The notes beneath the pieces are model-generated. The model saw only the letters and a program-made list of their open reading frames with translations, was not told the origin of the DNA and did no database searches. Of a stretch of 28,064 nt of DNA, positions 6,835-15,210 are shown piece by piece. Source of the stretch: JBMTVT01 sp049451635. Lineage in GTDB: Bacteria; Bacteroidota; Bacteroidia; Flavobacteriales; Flavobacteriaceae. Location of the stretch: positions 1 through 28,064 of the forward strand of contig JBMTVT010000031.1 of assembly GCA_049451635.1 (NCBI GenBank). Reading direction: 5' to 3'. Both the position numbers and the translations under genes were made by a program. Numbering within the stretch: position 1 is the first letter of the stretch; each line of letters starts with the position of its first letter.

Positions 6835-7419
6835 ATGGAAAGAAACAATTTATACCCTATTTTTTTGAAAGCTAAAAGCCTAAATATTCTTATAGTTGGG
6901 GGAGGTTTTGTGGCTGAAGAAAAATTAACGTTTCTTTTAAAATCAAGTCCAGATGCTTGTGTAACAATTATATCACCATTTTTTCGAGAAGGTACCGTAT
7001 CTTTGTCTAGAAAAGGGAATGTCACTTTAATTGAAGATACTTACAAAAAGAAGTATTTAATAGGAAAGCATATCGTGGTGGCTACTACTGATGTTCCCGA
7101 AGTAAATGTGAAAGTTTACAAGCATTGTAGAAAACGCAGTATTTTAGTAAATGTGGCTGATAATCCACCATATTGCGATTTTTATATGGGAGGTATAGTA
7201 ACTAAGGGTAACGTAAAAGTGGCCATTTCAACTAATGGAAAATCACCAACCACAGCCAAACGACTGCGTCAGTTTTTTGAGGACGTTATTCCTGAAAATA
7301 TTGACGATTTGGTTAAAAATTTAAATGAATATAGAAAAACAATAAAGGGGAATTTTGAGGAAAAAGTGGAAACACTTAATGAATTTACCAAAGGATTAAT
7401 TGTAAAGAAAGAATCTTAA
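6835..7419 (+). CDS. Precorrin-2 dehydrogenase / sirohydrochlorin ferrochelatase (Met8p / CysG N-terminal type)
   Basis: This protein oxidises precorrin-2 with NAD and inserts iron to complete siroheme. It matches the N-terminal part of CysG and Met8p: the Rossmann motif VGGGFVAEEK near residue 21, NVADNPPYCDFYMGG with the conserved aspartate, and VKVAISTNGKSPTTAKRLR. At 194 residues it lacks the methyltransferase half, which is the separate gene immediately upstream (3 bases between stop and start). Whether it carries ferrochelatase activity as well as dehydrogenase activity cannot be read from sequence alone. Confidence 0.88.
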   Translation: MERNNLYPIFLKAKSLNILIVGGGFVAEEKLTFLLKSSPDACVTIISPFFREGTVSLSRKGNVTLIEDTYKKKYLIGKHIVVATTDVPEVNVKVYKHCRKRSILVNVADNPPYCDFYMGGIVTKGNVKVAISTNGKSPTTAKRLRQFFEDVIPENIDDLVKNLNEYRKTIKGNFEEKVETLNEFTKGLIVKKES

Positions 7420-7420
7420 C

Positions 7421-8473
7421 ATGATTAAAACCGATATACTTATTATAGGCGCAGGACCAACTGGATTATTCACAGTTTTTGAAGCAGGTTTATTAAAATT
7501 AAAATGCCATTTAATTGATGCATTGCCACAACCAGGTGGGCAATGTTCAGAAATTTACCCTAAAAAACCAATCTATGATATTCCTGGGTTTCCAGAAATT
7601 TTAGCAGGCGATTTAACCAAGAATTTATTAGAACAAGGCAAACAGTTTGAGCCAGGTTTTACGTTGGGCGAACGTGCCGAAACTATTGAAAAACAAGATG
7701 ATGGTTCGTTTATAGTAACAACCAATAAAGGCACCAAGCACCAAGCACCTGTGGTTGCCATTGCAGGAGGTTTGGGCTCTTTTGAACCTAGAAAACCAGC
7801 TATTGATGGTATTGAAAATTATGAAGATAAAGGTTTGGAGTATTTTATTAAAGACCCCGAAGTATATAGAAATAAAAAAGTAGTGATTTCTGGTGGCGGT
7901 GATTCTGCATTAGATTGGAGTATTTTTTTAGCTGATGTTGCTTCATCAGTGACTTTAATTCACAGAAGAAATGAGTTTAGAGGTGCGTTGGATTCTGTTG
8001 AAAAAGTAAGGGAATTAACGCTTCTAAATAGGATAAAATTAATTACTCCAGCTGAGGTTACAGGAATTCAAGGTAACGGAAAGGTTGAAAGCGTTACCGT
8101 TGTAAAAGATGGTGAGGAATCCATTCTTGAGACAGATCATTTCATTCCGTTATTTGGCTTATCACCAAAGCTAGGTCCCATAGGAAATTGGGGATTGGAA
8201 ATTGAAAAAAATGCTATAAAGGTTGATAATTCATTAAACTATCAGACAAATATTCCAGGTATTTTTGCCATTGGAGATGTGAATACGTATCCTGAAAAAT
8301 TAAAATTGATACTTTGTGGTTTTCATGAAGCTACTTTAATGTGTCAAGCGGCTTACAGAATAATCAATCCCGGAAAAAAATACGTGTTAAAATATACAAC
8401 TGTAAGTGGTATTGATGGATTTGATGGTACGCGTAAAGAAGCTCCAAAAGCAGTTGTTCAATCTATTAATTAG
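7421..8473 (+). CDS. Ferredoxin-NADP reductase-like flavoprotein (thioredoxin reductase fold)
   Basis: The protein has an FAD-binding GAGPTGLF near the N-terminus, an NADPH-binding SGGGDSALDW and HRRNEFRG (arginines suited to the 2'-phosphate), and the C-terminal FAD motif GIFAIGDVNTYP. The CxxC redox pair of thioredoxin reductase is missing from the central domain, so it belongs with the YumC-type ferredoxin/flavodoxin-NADP reductases. At 350 residues it is full length. Its position one base after the siroheme gene and downstream of sulfite reductase suggests it moves NADPH electrons, through a ferredoxin or flavodoxin encoded elsewhere, to the reductase. The family is clear; the partner is inferred. 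Confidence 0.85.
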   Translation: MIKTDILIIGAGPTGLFTVFEAGLLKLKCHLIDALPQPGGQCSEIYPKKPIYDIPGFPEILAGDLTKNLLEQGKQFEPGFTLGERAETIEKQDDGSFIVTTNKGTKHQAPVVAIAGGLGSFEPRKPAIDGIENYEDKGLEYFIKDPEVYRNKKVVISGGGDSALDWSIFLADVASSVTLIHRRNEFRGALDSVEKVRELTLLNRIKLITPAEVTGIQGNGKVESVTVVKDGEESILETDHFIPLFGLSPKLGPIGNWGLEIEKNAIKVDNSLNYQTNIPGIFAIGDVNTYPEKLKLILCGFHEATLMCQAAYRIINPGKKYVLKYTTVSGIDGFDGTRKEAPKAVVQSIN

Positions 8474-8518
8474 AAATTTTTTTATGTAAATTGCGTAAAT
8501 ATTTTCGACTAATTGCCA

Positions 8519-9256
8519 ATGAAAAGTTACAACGTTTGCCTAAAAGATACCGTAAAAACGTTTACCAAAAAGTTATTCTATTCCTTATTTGATTGTGAAC
8601 ATGAAGAAAATCACAAACAATATTTGGAAAAAACATTCCTCAAAATACTATCTAAATTGGAGGTTGAAAATGGTAAGAAGATTTGGGTCGATTTCAAATC
8701 GAAATTACCAGATATTAGAAGAAAATTAGATCTAGATGCGATTGCATTTGAAAGTAATGACCCGGCATCTTATAATTTAGATGAAATTTACATGGCATAT
8801 CCTGGGTTTCACGCCATTTCAATATATAGGTTAAGCCATTCGTTGTATAAATTAAACGTACCGATTTTACCCAGAATGATGAGTGAGTACATTCATGGAA
8901 TAACAGGTATTGATATTCACCCAGGAGCTACTATTGGGGAATCTTTCTACATCGATCACGGTACGGGGATTGTTATTGGAGAGACATCAATCATAAAGAA
9001 TAACGTTAAAATTTATCAAGGAGTTACTTTGGGAGGTATTCAGGTTTCTAAAGATTTAGCAAAAGTAAAAAGACATCCAACCATCGAAGATAATGTTTGT
9101 ATATATGCCAATGCCACTATTTTAGGTGGCGATATTGTTATTGGTGCCAATAGTACTATTGGTGCCAATGTTTGGATTACACAATCGGTACCACAAAACT
9201 CGTTGGTAACATATCAAACAGAAATAAAAATAAGACCAAAAAAGAATGGAATTTAG
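8519..9256 (+). CDS. cysE: Serine O-acetyltransferase
   Basis: This enzyme acetylates serine to O-acetylserine, the carbon acceptor for sulfide. The C-terminal half is a left-handed beta-helix of hexapeptide repeats containing IHPGATIGESFYIDHGTG, VIGETSIIKNNVKIYQGVTLGG and the later GANSTIGANVWI. The histidine of DHGTG is the catalytic type. The N-terminal ~110 residues form the usual helical domain. From ATG 8519 the protein is 245 residues; a TTG at 8513 would add two. Its end overlaps the cysM start by 11 bases, which fits the known physical and functional partnership of the two enzymes. Confidence 0.92.
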   Translation: MKSYNVCLKDTVKTFTKKLFYSLFDCEHEENHKQYLEKTFLKILSKLEVENGKKIWVDFKSKLPDIRRKLDLDAIAFESNDPASYNLDEIYMAYPGFHAISIYRLSHSLYKLNVPILPRMMSEYIHGITGIDIHPGATIGESFYIDHGTGIVIGETSIIKNNVKIYQGVTLGGIQVSKDLAKVKRHPTIEDNVCIYANATILGGDIVIGANSTIGANVWITQSVPQNSLVTYQTEIKIRPKKNGI

Positions 9257-10136
9257 CAATAGTATTATTGGTCAAATAGGCAATACACCGTTGGTTGAGG
9301 CAACACACCTGATATCAAAAAAAGGGGTGCGTTTGTTTTTGAAATTGGAGGGTAATAACCCAGGTGGAAGTGTCAAAGACAGGCCAGCTTTTAATATGAT
9401 TTATGAAGCCCTAAAACGAGGTGATATAAAAAAAGGAGGCACTTTAGTTGAGGCAACTAGTGGGAATACTGGAATCGCGCTAGCATTTATTTCCAAATTA
9501 TTAGGATTGAATATGGTATTAATCATGCCTGAAAACTCTACTGAAGAACGTGTTAAAACCATGCGTGCTTATGGTGCTGAAGTTATTTTAACTCCTGCAG
9601 ATATAGGTATTGAAGGCTCACGCGATTTAGCTTTTAAATTAAGAGATGAGAAAGGTTATACGCTCTTAAACCAATTTGAAAATGACGATAATTGGAAAGC
9701 GCACTACAAAACTACCGGCCCTGAAATTTGGAATGCTACCAATGGAGAAATAACACATTTTGTATCGGCTATGGGAACAACGGGTACCATCACAGGAGTG
9801 TCAACCTATTTAAATGAAAAAAACAAAAATATAACTATTGTCGGTGCGCAACCAGCTGATGGAGCTAGAATACCAGGAATAAGAAAATGGTCACCAGAAT
9901 ATGTGCCTAAGTTTTTCAATCCTAAAAAAGTAGATATAGTTGTAGATGTATCAGAAGAAGACGCCAAAACAGCTACTCAAAAATTAGCAAGAGAAGAAGG
10001 TGTTTTTGCAGGTATGAGTAGTGGCGGATCTGTGTATTGTGCATTACAAATTGCAAAGCAAATTGATAAAGGCATCATAGTTGCTATTATTTGTGATAGA
10101 GGTGATAGATATTTATCTTCCACTTTGTTTGAATAA
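9246..10136 (+). CDS. cysM: Cysteine synthase (O-acetylserine sulfhydrylase, B type)
   Basis: This PLP enzyme joins sulfide with O-acetylserine to give cysteine. The PLP lysine is K44 in GGSVKDRPA, and EATSGNTGIALA follows as the substrate/phosphate loop. MGTTGTITG and the CysM-like ending CDRGDRYLSSTLF point to the B isoform, which elsewhere can also use thiosulfate. At 296 residues it is complete. It is the last gene of the cysteine run, and the -33 element of the next promoter overlaps its 3' end. Confidence 0.92.
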   Translation: MEFSNSIIGQIGNTPLVEATHLISKKGVRLFLKLEGNNPGGSVKDRPAFNMIYEALKRGDIKKGGTLVEATSGNTGIALAFISKLLGLNMVLIMPENSTEERVKTMRAYGAEVILTPADIGIEGSRDLAFKLRDEKGYTLLNQFENDDNWKAHYKTTGPEIWNATNGEITHFVSAMGTTGTITGVSTYLNEKNKNITIVGAQPADGARIPGIRKWSPEYVPKFFNPKKVDIVVDVSEEDAKTATQKLAREEGVFAGMSSGGSVYCALQIAKQIDKGIIVAIICDRGDRYLSSTLFE

Positions 10137-10159
10137 CATAAATATAGTTATTACTTTTG
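10128..10159 (+). promoter_or_regulatory. Bacteroidota-type promoter of the met genes
   Basis: TTTG at 10128-10131, a 20-base spacer and TACTTTTG at 10152-10159 match the -33/-7 consensus exactly. Transcription would start near 10166, about 20 bases before the SAM riboswitch aptamer. The -33 box lies within the last codons of cysM. Confidence 0.7.
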
Positions 10160-10184
10160 CTTGCAGTTCATAAACGTATTACAT

Positions 10185-10296
10185 GTTATCAAGAAAGGTT
10201 GAGGGAATAGACCCGTTGAAGCCTTGGCAACCTCCCGATTTTTCGGGGAAGGTGCTAAATTCTACTAACAATTTTAAAAATTATTAGAAAGATAAC
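10185..10296 (+). promoter_or_regulatory. SAM-I (S-box) riboswitch
   Basis: The P1 stem is GTTATC (10185-10190) paired with GATAAC (10291-10296). Between them are the S-box signatures GAGGGAATAGACCCGTTGAA (kink-turn region), CCTTGGCAACC and AAGGTGCTAAATTCTAC, with a GC-rich P3 hairpin (CCCGATTTTTCGGG). All four helices of the SAM-I core can be placed. SAM binding normally turns off methionine genes, and the next gene is methionine synthase. The expression platform is discussed separately because no clear U-tract terminator follows. Confidence 0.93.
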
Positions 10297-10319
10297 GAAA
10301 AGTGTTTTCCTTACTTTTC
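10297..10319 (+). promoter_or_regulatory. Hairpin between riboswitch and metH, candidate expression platform
   Basis: GAAAAGT (10297-10303) and ACTTTTC (10313-10319) pair perfectly around a 9-base loop, directly abutting the 3' strand of riboswitch P1. Only a short, interrupted run of T lies in the second arm and just after, so it does not look like a strong intrinsic terminator. Control through coaxial stacking, translation or a weak terminator is possible; the sequence does not decide. Confidence 0.4.
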
Positions 10320-10347
10320 TTGATGACATACAGATATATAGTATCAA

Positions 10348-11367
10348 ATGTCAAACATACAACAAGCTTTACAGAAACGGATTTTAGTGCTCGATGGTGC
10401 CATGGGTACGATGCTACAACGCTATAAATTTACGGAAGCAGATTTTAGGGGAGAACGTTTTAAAGACTACCCTACATCATTGCAGGGTAATAACGATTTG
10501 TTGTCTATCACTCAGCCACAAGCCATCAAAGAAATACACGCAAAATATTTTGAAGCTGGGGCAGATATTGTAGAAACCAATACCTTTTCAGGCACAACCA
10601 TAGCCATGGCCGATTATCAAATGGAAGATTTAGTTTATGAACTCAATTTCCAATCGGCTAAATTAGCTAGGGAAGTTGCTGATGAGTTTACATCTAAAGA
10701 ACCAAAAAAACCACGTTTTGTAGCAGGTTCTATTGGGCCAACCAACCGAACAGCTAGCATGTCTCCCGATGTGAATGATCCAGGATATCGAGCCGTGACT
10801 TTTGATGAATTGCGTATGGCATACAAGCAACAAGTAGAAGCGTTAATTGATGGTGGTGTAGACATATTATTGGTTGAAACGGTTTTTGATACTTTAAATG
10901 CCAAAGCAGCTTTATTCGCTATTGAAGAAGTAAAAGAAGAACGAAACATAGATATTCCCATTATGTTAAGCGGAACCATTACCGATGCTTCAGGTAGAAC
11001 TTTATCAGGCCAAACAGCTGAAGCATTTTTAATTTCTGTGTCTCATATTCCTTTATTGTCCGTTGGTTTTAACTGTGCTTTAGGTGCCAATCTATTGCAA
11101 CCCCATTTAGAAGCTATTGCCAACAAAACCGATTTTGCTATTTCAGCACACCCCAATGCAGGATTGCCAAATGCTTTTGGTGCTTACGATGAATCGCCCG
11201 AAGATATGGGCGAACAAATTGAAGAATATTTTAAAAAGAATTTAATCAATATTATTGGCGGTTGCTGTGGTACCACTCCTGAACATATCAAAGTAATAGC
11301 CAATATTGCAGCAAAATATAAACCTCGTCCGGTTGTTACCCTAAGCGCAGTCAAAGGATCTCATTAA
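10348..11367 (+). CDS. metH: Methionine synthase, homocysteine-binding part (split MetH, N-terminal)
   Basis: This is the homocysteine S-methyltransferase barrel of cobalamin-dependent methionine synthase as a stand-alone 339-residue protein. The start LDGAMGTMLQ is typical. The three zinc-binding cysteines are C243 (GFNCALGA) and C306-C307 (GGCCGTTPEH). The folate, cobalamin and activation domains are in the next gene, 5 bases downstream. The last ten residues (330-339, VTLSAVKGSH) read like translated repeat DNA and are probably not part of the original enzyme. Expression should be under the SAM riboswitch. Confidence 0.93.
   Translation: MSNIQQALQKRILVLDGAMGTMLQRYKFTEADFRGERFKDYPTSLQGNNDLLSITQPQAIKEIHAKYFEAGADIVETNTFSGTTIAMADYQMEDLVYELNFQSAKLAREVADEFTSKEPKKPRFVAGSIGPTNRTASMSPDVNDPGYRAVTFDELRMAYKQQVEALIDGGVDILLVETVFDTLNAKAALFAIEEVKEERNIDIPIMLSGTITDASGRTLSGQTAEAFLISVSHIPLLSVGFNCALGANLLQPHLEAIANKTDFAISAHPNAGLPNAFGAYDESPEDMGEQIEEYFKKNLINIIGGCCGTTPEHIKVIANIAAKYKPRPVVTLSAVKGSH
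11335..11367. repeat. Degenerate dispersed repeat forming the 3' end of the first metH gene
   Basis: The sequence TTACCCTAAGCGCAGTCAAA and the following GGATCTCAT resemble a palindromic repeat that I recall from many Flavobacteriaceae genomes, of the form ACCCTGAGCGCAGTCGAAGGGT. In that repeat the outer ACCCT and AGGGT pair. Here several positions have drifted, but the core GCGCAGTC is intact. The stretch is in frame and supplies the last ten codons and the stop codon of the gene. The match to the family is from memory. Confidence 0.5.
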
Positions 11368-11372
11368 TAGTT

Positions 11373-14048
11373 ATGAAAATCAAACAAACAAAATATATGC
11401 GTTTATCTGGTTTAGAGCCTTTGGTTTTAAATGAAAACAGCAACTTTATAAATGTTGGTGAACGTACTAATGTTGCAGGGTCTCGTAAATTTTTACGTTT
11501 AATAAAAGAGGAAAAATTCGATGAAGCGCTTGATATTGCACGTCATCAAGTAGATGGTGGTGCGCAAATTATCGATATCAATATGGATGATGGACTTATT
11601 GATGGAAAACAAGCCATGGTTCGGTTTTTAAATTTAATAGCTGCTGAACCCGATATTTGTCGTGTACCCATTATGATTGATAGTTCTAAATGGGAAATTA
11701 TTGAAGCAGGATTACAAGTTGTTCAGGGAAAATGTGTGGTAAATTCCATTTCATTAAAAGAAGGTGAAGAGAAATTTATTTGGGAGGCTAGACAAATAAA
11801 ACGTTACGGTGCAGCTGTGATTGTTATGGCTTTTGATGAGGTTGGGCAAGCTGATAATTATGACCGCCGTATTGAAATTGCCAAACGTTCTTACGATATT
11901 TTAGTTAACAAAGTCGGTTTTCCTTCCGAAGATATCATTTTCGATTTAAACATATTTCCTGTGGCAACAGGTATGGAAGAACACCGCCGAAATGCTATCG
12001 ATTTTATTGAAGCTACACGGTGGGTTCGTCAAAATTTACCAAATGTTAGCGTTAGTGGAGGTGTAAGTAATGTGTCCTTTTCTTTCAGAGGAAATGATGG
12101 CGTTCGTGAAGCTATGCATTCGGTATTTTTATACTATGCCATTCAAGCTGGTATGAATATGGGGATTGTAAATCCTGCACTTTTAGAAGTGTACGACGAT
12201 ATTCCAAAGGATTTATTGGAACATGTGGAAGATGTTATTTTAGATAGACGCGATGATGCCACAGAACGACTTTTAGATTTTGCTGAATCTGTAAAAGGTT
12301 CAAAAGCAGAAAAAGTCGTTGATTTATCATGGCGTGAAAATCCTGTTCAAGAGCGTATTACCTATGCTTTAGTAAAAGGTATTGATGCCTTCATCATTGA
12401 AGATGTTGAAGAAGCCAGATTGCAAGCCGAAAAACCCATTGATGTTATTGAAGGCCATTTAATGATAGGGATGAATGTGGTGGGTGATTTGTTTGGTTCT
12501 GGAAAAATGTTTTTGCCACAAGTGGTGAAATCGGCACGTGTTATGAAGAAAGCTGTTGCTTATTTAAACCCTTTTATTGAAGCAGAAAAAACAGACAAGC
12601 AAGAACCGGTTGGAAAAATTTTAATGGCAACCGTAAAGGGTGATGTTCATGATATAGGTAAAAACATAGTAAGTGTGGTGTTGGCCTGTAACAACTACGA
12701 GATTGTAGATTTAGGAGTGATGGTGCCGCCAGAAAAAATTATTGAAACGGCCATACGGGAACGTGTTGATGCCATTGGTTTATCTGGATTAATCACACCG
12801 TCACTTGATGAAATGGTGTATTTGGCAAAAGAGATGCAACGCCAAAATTTTGAAATTCCATTGTTAATAGGTGGTGCCACAACATCTAAAGCACATACGG
12901 CTGTTAAAATTGATGCGCAATATAAAAATGCTGTGGTGCATGTAAACGATGCTTCTAGAGCGGTTACAGTTGTTGGCGATTTATTGAATAAAAAAACAGC
13001 TCATGAATATACAGCCAAATTAAAGGCTGATTATGATGATTTCAGGGCTAAGTTTTTAAAGCGAGGTAAGGAAAAATCTTATATATCAATTGAAGAAGCC
13101 AGAGAAAGAAAGTTTAAAATTGATTATGATAATATTGAAATTTTTAAGCCTAAAGAATTGGGTATTCAGGTTTTAAAACAATTAAGTTTAAAAGCATTGG
13201 AACCCTTTATAGATTGGAGTCCGTTTTTTAGAAGTTGGGATTTACACGGTAAATATCCAGAGATTTTAAAAGATGAAGTTGTTGGTGAGCAAGCAACCCA
13301 ATTATTCCAAGATGCCCAAGAGATGATAAAACATATAGTAGCAAAACAACTCTTAAAACCTAAAGGGATTTTTGGTTTGTTTGAAGCAAATACTATTAAT
13401 GATGATGATATTTCGGTACTTAAAAAAGGTGAAGAAATAGCCGTTTTCAGAACCTTGCGCCAGCAATTAAAAAAGCGTGAAGGTATTCCAAACATAGCTT
13501 TAGCAGATTTTGTAGCACCAGTAGAAACAGGTAAAACAGATTATATAGGTGCCTTTTGTGTGGCGGTTTTTGGAGCTCAAGAATTAGCTGATAGTTACAG
13601 AGCCAAACAGGATGATTATAATGCTATTATGGTGCAGGCTATTGCCGATAGATTTGCTGAGGCCTTTGCCGAATATTTGCACAAACAAGTAAGGATTAAA
13701 CATTGGGGCTATGCAGAAAATGAAGATTTGAGTAACGACGATTTAATAAAAGAGACTTACAAAGGTATTCGTCCGGCACCCGGATATCCAGCTTGTCCAG
13801 ATCATTTGGAAAAGGAAACCATTTGGGAATTATTGGAAGTAGAAAAGCTTATTGGTGTAACGCTAACCGAAAGTTTAGCTATGTGGCCAGCGGCAGCAGT
13901 TTCAGGATATTATTTTGCTAATCCGGAAGCGAAGTATTTTGGTTTAGGTAAAATTACAGATGACCAAGTAACCGATTATGCCGTTAGAAAAGGCATCACA
14001 AAAGAAAAAGCTAGAAAATGGTTACATCCAAATATAGCTGAAGAGTAA
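11373..14048 (+). CDS. metH: Methionine synthase, folate/cobalamin/activation part (split MetH, C-terminal)
   Basis: This 891-residue protein carries the remaining MetH modules in order. They are a pterin-binding barrel (about 1-290, NVGERTNVAGSRKF and IDINMDDGLIDG), a cobalamin cap and B12-binding domain (about 310-560), and the SAM-dependent reactivation domain (about 570-891). The cobalt ligand is H426 in DVHDIG (424-429). The reactivation motif RPAPGYPACPDH is at 800-811. With the upstream protein it transfers methyl from 5-methyl-THF to homocysteine. The presence of the activation domain shows the two proteins together make a complete MetH, split between the Hcy and folate modules, an arrangement common in Flavobacteriaceae. 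Confidence 0.95.
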   Translation: MKIKQTKYMRLSGLEPLVLNENSNFINVGERTNVAGSRKFLRLIKEEKFDEALDIARHQVDGGAQIIDINMDDGLIDGKQAMVRFLNLIAAEPDICRVPIMIDSSKWEIIEAGLQVVQGKCVVNSISLKEGEEKFIWEARQIKRYGAAVIVMAFDEVGQADNYDRRIEIAKRSYDILVNKVGFPSEDIIFDLNIFPVATGMEEHRRNAIDFIEATRWVRQNLPNVSVSGGVSNVSFSFRGNDGVREAMHSVFLYYAIQAGMNMGIVNPALLEVYDDIPKDLLEHVEDVILDRRDDATERLLDFAESVKGSKAEKVVDLSWRENPVQERITYALVKGIDAFIIEDVEEARLQAEKPIDVIEGHLMIGMNVVGDLFGSGKMFLPQVVKSARVMKKAVAYLNPFIEAEKTDKQEPVGKILMATVKGDVHDIGKNIVSVVLACNNYEIVDLGVMVPPEKIIETAIRERVDAIGLSGLITPSLDEMVYLAKEMQRQNFEIPLLIGGATTSKAHTAVKIDAQYKNAVVHVNDASRAVTVVGDLLNKKTAHEYTAKLKADYDDFRAKFLKRGKEKSYISIEEARERKFKIDYDNIEIFKPKELGIQVLKQLSLKALEPFIDWSPFFRSWDLHGKYPEILKDEVVGEQATQLFQDAQEMIKHIVAKQLLKPKGIFGLFEANTINDDDISVLKKGEEIAVFRTLRQQLKKREGIPNIALADFVAPVETGKTDYIGAFCVAVFGAQELADSYRAKQDDYNAIMVQAIADRFAEAFAEYLHKQVRIKHWGYAENEDLSNDDLIKETYKGIRPAPGYPACPDHLEKETIWELLEVEKLIGVTLTESLAMWPAAAVSGYYFANPEAKYFGLGKITDDQVTDYAVRKGITKEKARKWLHPNIAEE

Positions 14049-14219
14049 GTTGCGTTAGCGATTGCAGTGGCATCCTTTTTTAAGATTATCGAGACCAAAA
14101 TATGTTTTGGTAGAAGATATCGAAGCGAAGCCTTAAAAAAGATATAACGAAAAGCGCGACCCAAAGGGTAGCGCCCAAGAAATTAATAAAGATAAGATAC
14201 TGAAATAAATTCAGCATAA
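14049..14219. repeat. Structured intergenic repeat between metH and metF
   Basis: No gene fits in these 171 bases. Three stems are visible: TTTTTTAAG (14076-14084) with CTTAAAAAA (14132-14140); ACCAAAA (14094... to 14100) with TTTTGGT (14105-14111) nested inside; and GCGC-G-ACCC (14154-14162) with GGGT-A-GCGC (14166-14174) around an AAA loop. The stretch GCGTTAGCGATTGCAGTGGC (14052-14071) precedes them. The composition is GC-rich compared with other intergenic DNA here. It resembles a mobile intergenic repeat of Flavobacteriaceae more than a simple terminator, although the first stem could also act as one. Confidence 0.55.
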
Positions 14220-15176
14220 ATGAAAGTAACAGACCACATAAAAAAAGCGAACGGAAAAACTTTGTTTTCGTTTGAAATTATACCACCACAAAAGGGAAGA
14301 AATATTCAGGAGTTATATGATAATATAGACCCTTTAATGGAGTTTAATCCACCATTTATTGATGTAACCACTTCGCGAGAAGAGTATGTGTATATTGATA
14401 AAGGCGACGGACTTCTGGATAGAAAAATTACCCGTATGCGTCCGGGAACGGTTGGGATTTGTGCTGCTATTAAACACAAATATAATGTGGATGCGATACC
14501 GCATGTGTTATGTGGTGGCTTTACAAAAGAAGAAACGGAATATGTGTTGGTTGATTGTCATTATCTTGGTATTCAAAATGTTATGGCGTTACGTGGTGAT
14601 GCCATGAGTCACCAAAAGTATTTTGAACCATCAAAAGGAGGCCATCAATATGCCAAAGATTTGGTGTCTCAAATTCAAAATTTAAATACTGGAAAATATT
14701 TACATGATGTTATAGAGTCTGAACATAAATCTGATTTTTGCATTGGTGTTGCGGGCTACCCAGAAAAGCACATGGAAGCACCATCGTTACAATCTGATTT
14801 AAAACGACTTAAAGAAAAGGTGGATGCTGGGGCAGATTATGTGGTAACCCAAATGTTTTTTGATAATAAAAAATTCTTTGATTTTGTCGATAAAGCCAAG
14901 GCAGCAGGTATTGACGTACCCATAATTCCGGGGATAAAGCCCATTGCTGTAAAGCGCCATTTGCAACTATTGCCACAGGTTTTTAAAATAGACTTGCCAG
15001 AGGCTTTAATCAATGAAGTAGAAAAATGTAAGGATAACACCCAAGTGCGGGAAGTAGGTATTGAGTGGGCCATAAAACAATCTGAAGAATTGAAAAAAGC
15101 TGGTGTACCCGTATTACATTACTATTCTATGGGCAAGAGCGACAATATAAAAGCCATTGCATCGAAGTTGTTTTAA
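14220..15176 (+). CDS. metF: 5,10-Methylenetetrahydrofolate reductase
   Basis: MetF makes 5-methyl-THF, the methyl donor for MetH. The catalytic glutamate is E19 in LFSFEIIPPQKG. VLCGGFTKEET, NVMALRGDAM, GVAGYPEKH and DYVVTQMFFDNKKFFDFV are the usual family blocks, and PGIKPI follows. At 318 residues it is full length. It follows metH in the same direction after a 171-base repeat region, so it may share the riboswitch-controlled transcript. No clear promoter of its own is visible. Confidence 0.95.
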   Translation: MKVTDHIKKANGKTLFSFEIIPPQKGRNIQELYDNIDPLMEFNPPFIDVTTSREEYVYIDKGDGLLDRKITRMRPGTVGICAAIKHKYNVDAIPHVLCGGFTKEETEYVLVDCHYLGIQNVMALRGDAMSHQKYFEPSKGGHQYAKDLVSQIQNLNTGKYLHDVIESEHKSDFCIGVAGYPEKHMEAPSLQSDLKRLKEKVDAGADYVVTQMFFDNKKFFDFVDKAKAAGIDVPIIPGIKPIAVKRHLQLLPQVFKIDLPEALINEVEKCKDNTQVREVGIEWAIKQSEELKKAGVPVLHYYSMGKSDNIKAIASKLF

Positions 15177-15185
15177 ATATTCCGT

Positions 15186-15193
15186 TATTTTTG
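15186..15193 (+). promoter_or_regulatory. Candidate -7 box upstream of the PagL-like gene
   Basis: TATTTTTG matches TAnnTTTG and lies 17 bases before the preferred start codon. The only upstream TTG (15168-15170) is at a short 15-base spacing, so the promoter is tentative. Confidence 0.35.
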
Positions 15194-15210
15194 CTCCGTA
15201 AATCCTATTG

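Noticed and set aside
7421..8473. Thioredoxin reductase assignment for the flavoprotein after the siroheme genes
   Set aside because: The CxxC redox pair is absent from the central domain, so a ferredoxin-NADP reductase-type role fits better.
10635..10979. A 114-codon open frame on the - strand inside the first metH gene
   Set aside because: Fully covered by conserved methyltransferase sequence and rich in Ser/Thr as expected of a shadow frame; not a gene.
14076..14140. Simple intrinsic terminator for the metH transcript
   Set aside because: The T-rich arm comes first and the second arm ends in A on the + strand, with long internal structure; it looks more like part of a repeat than a standard + strand terminator.
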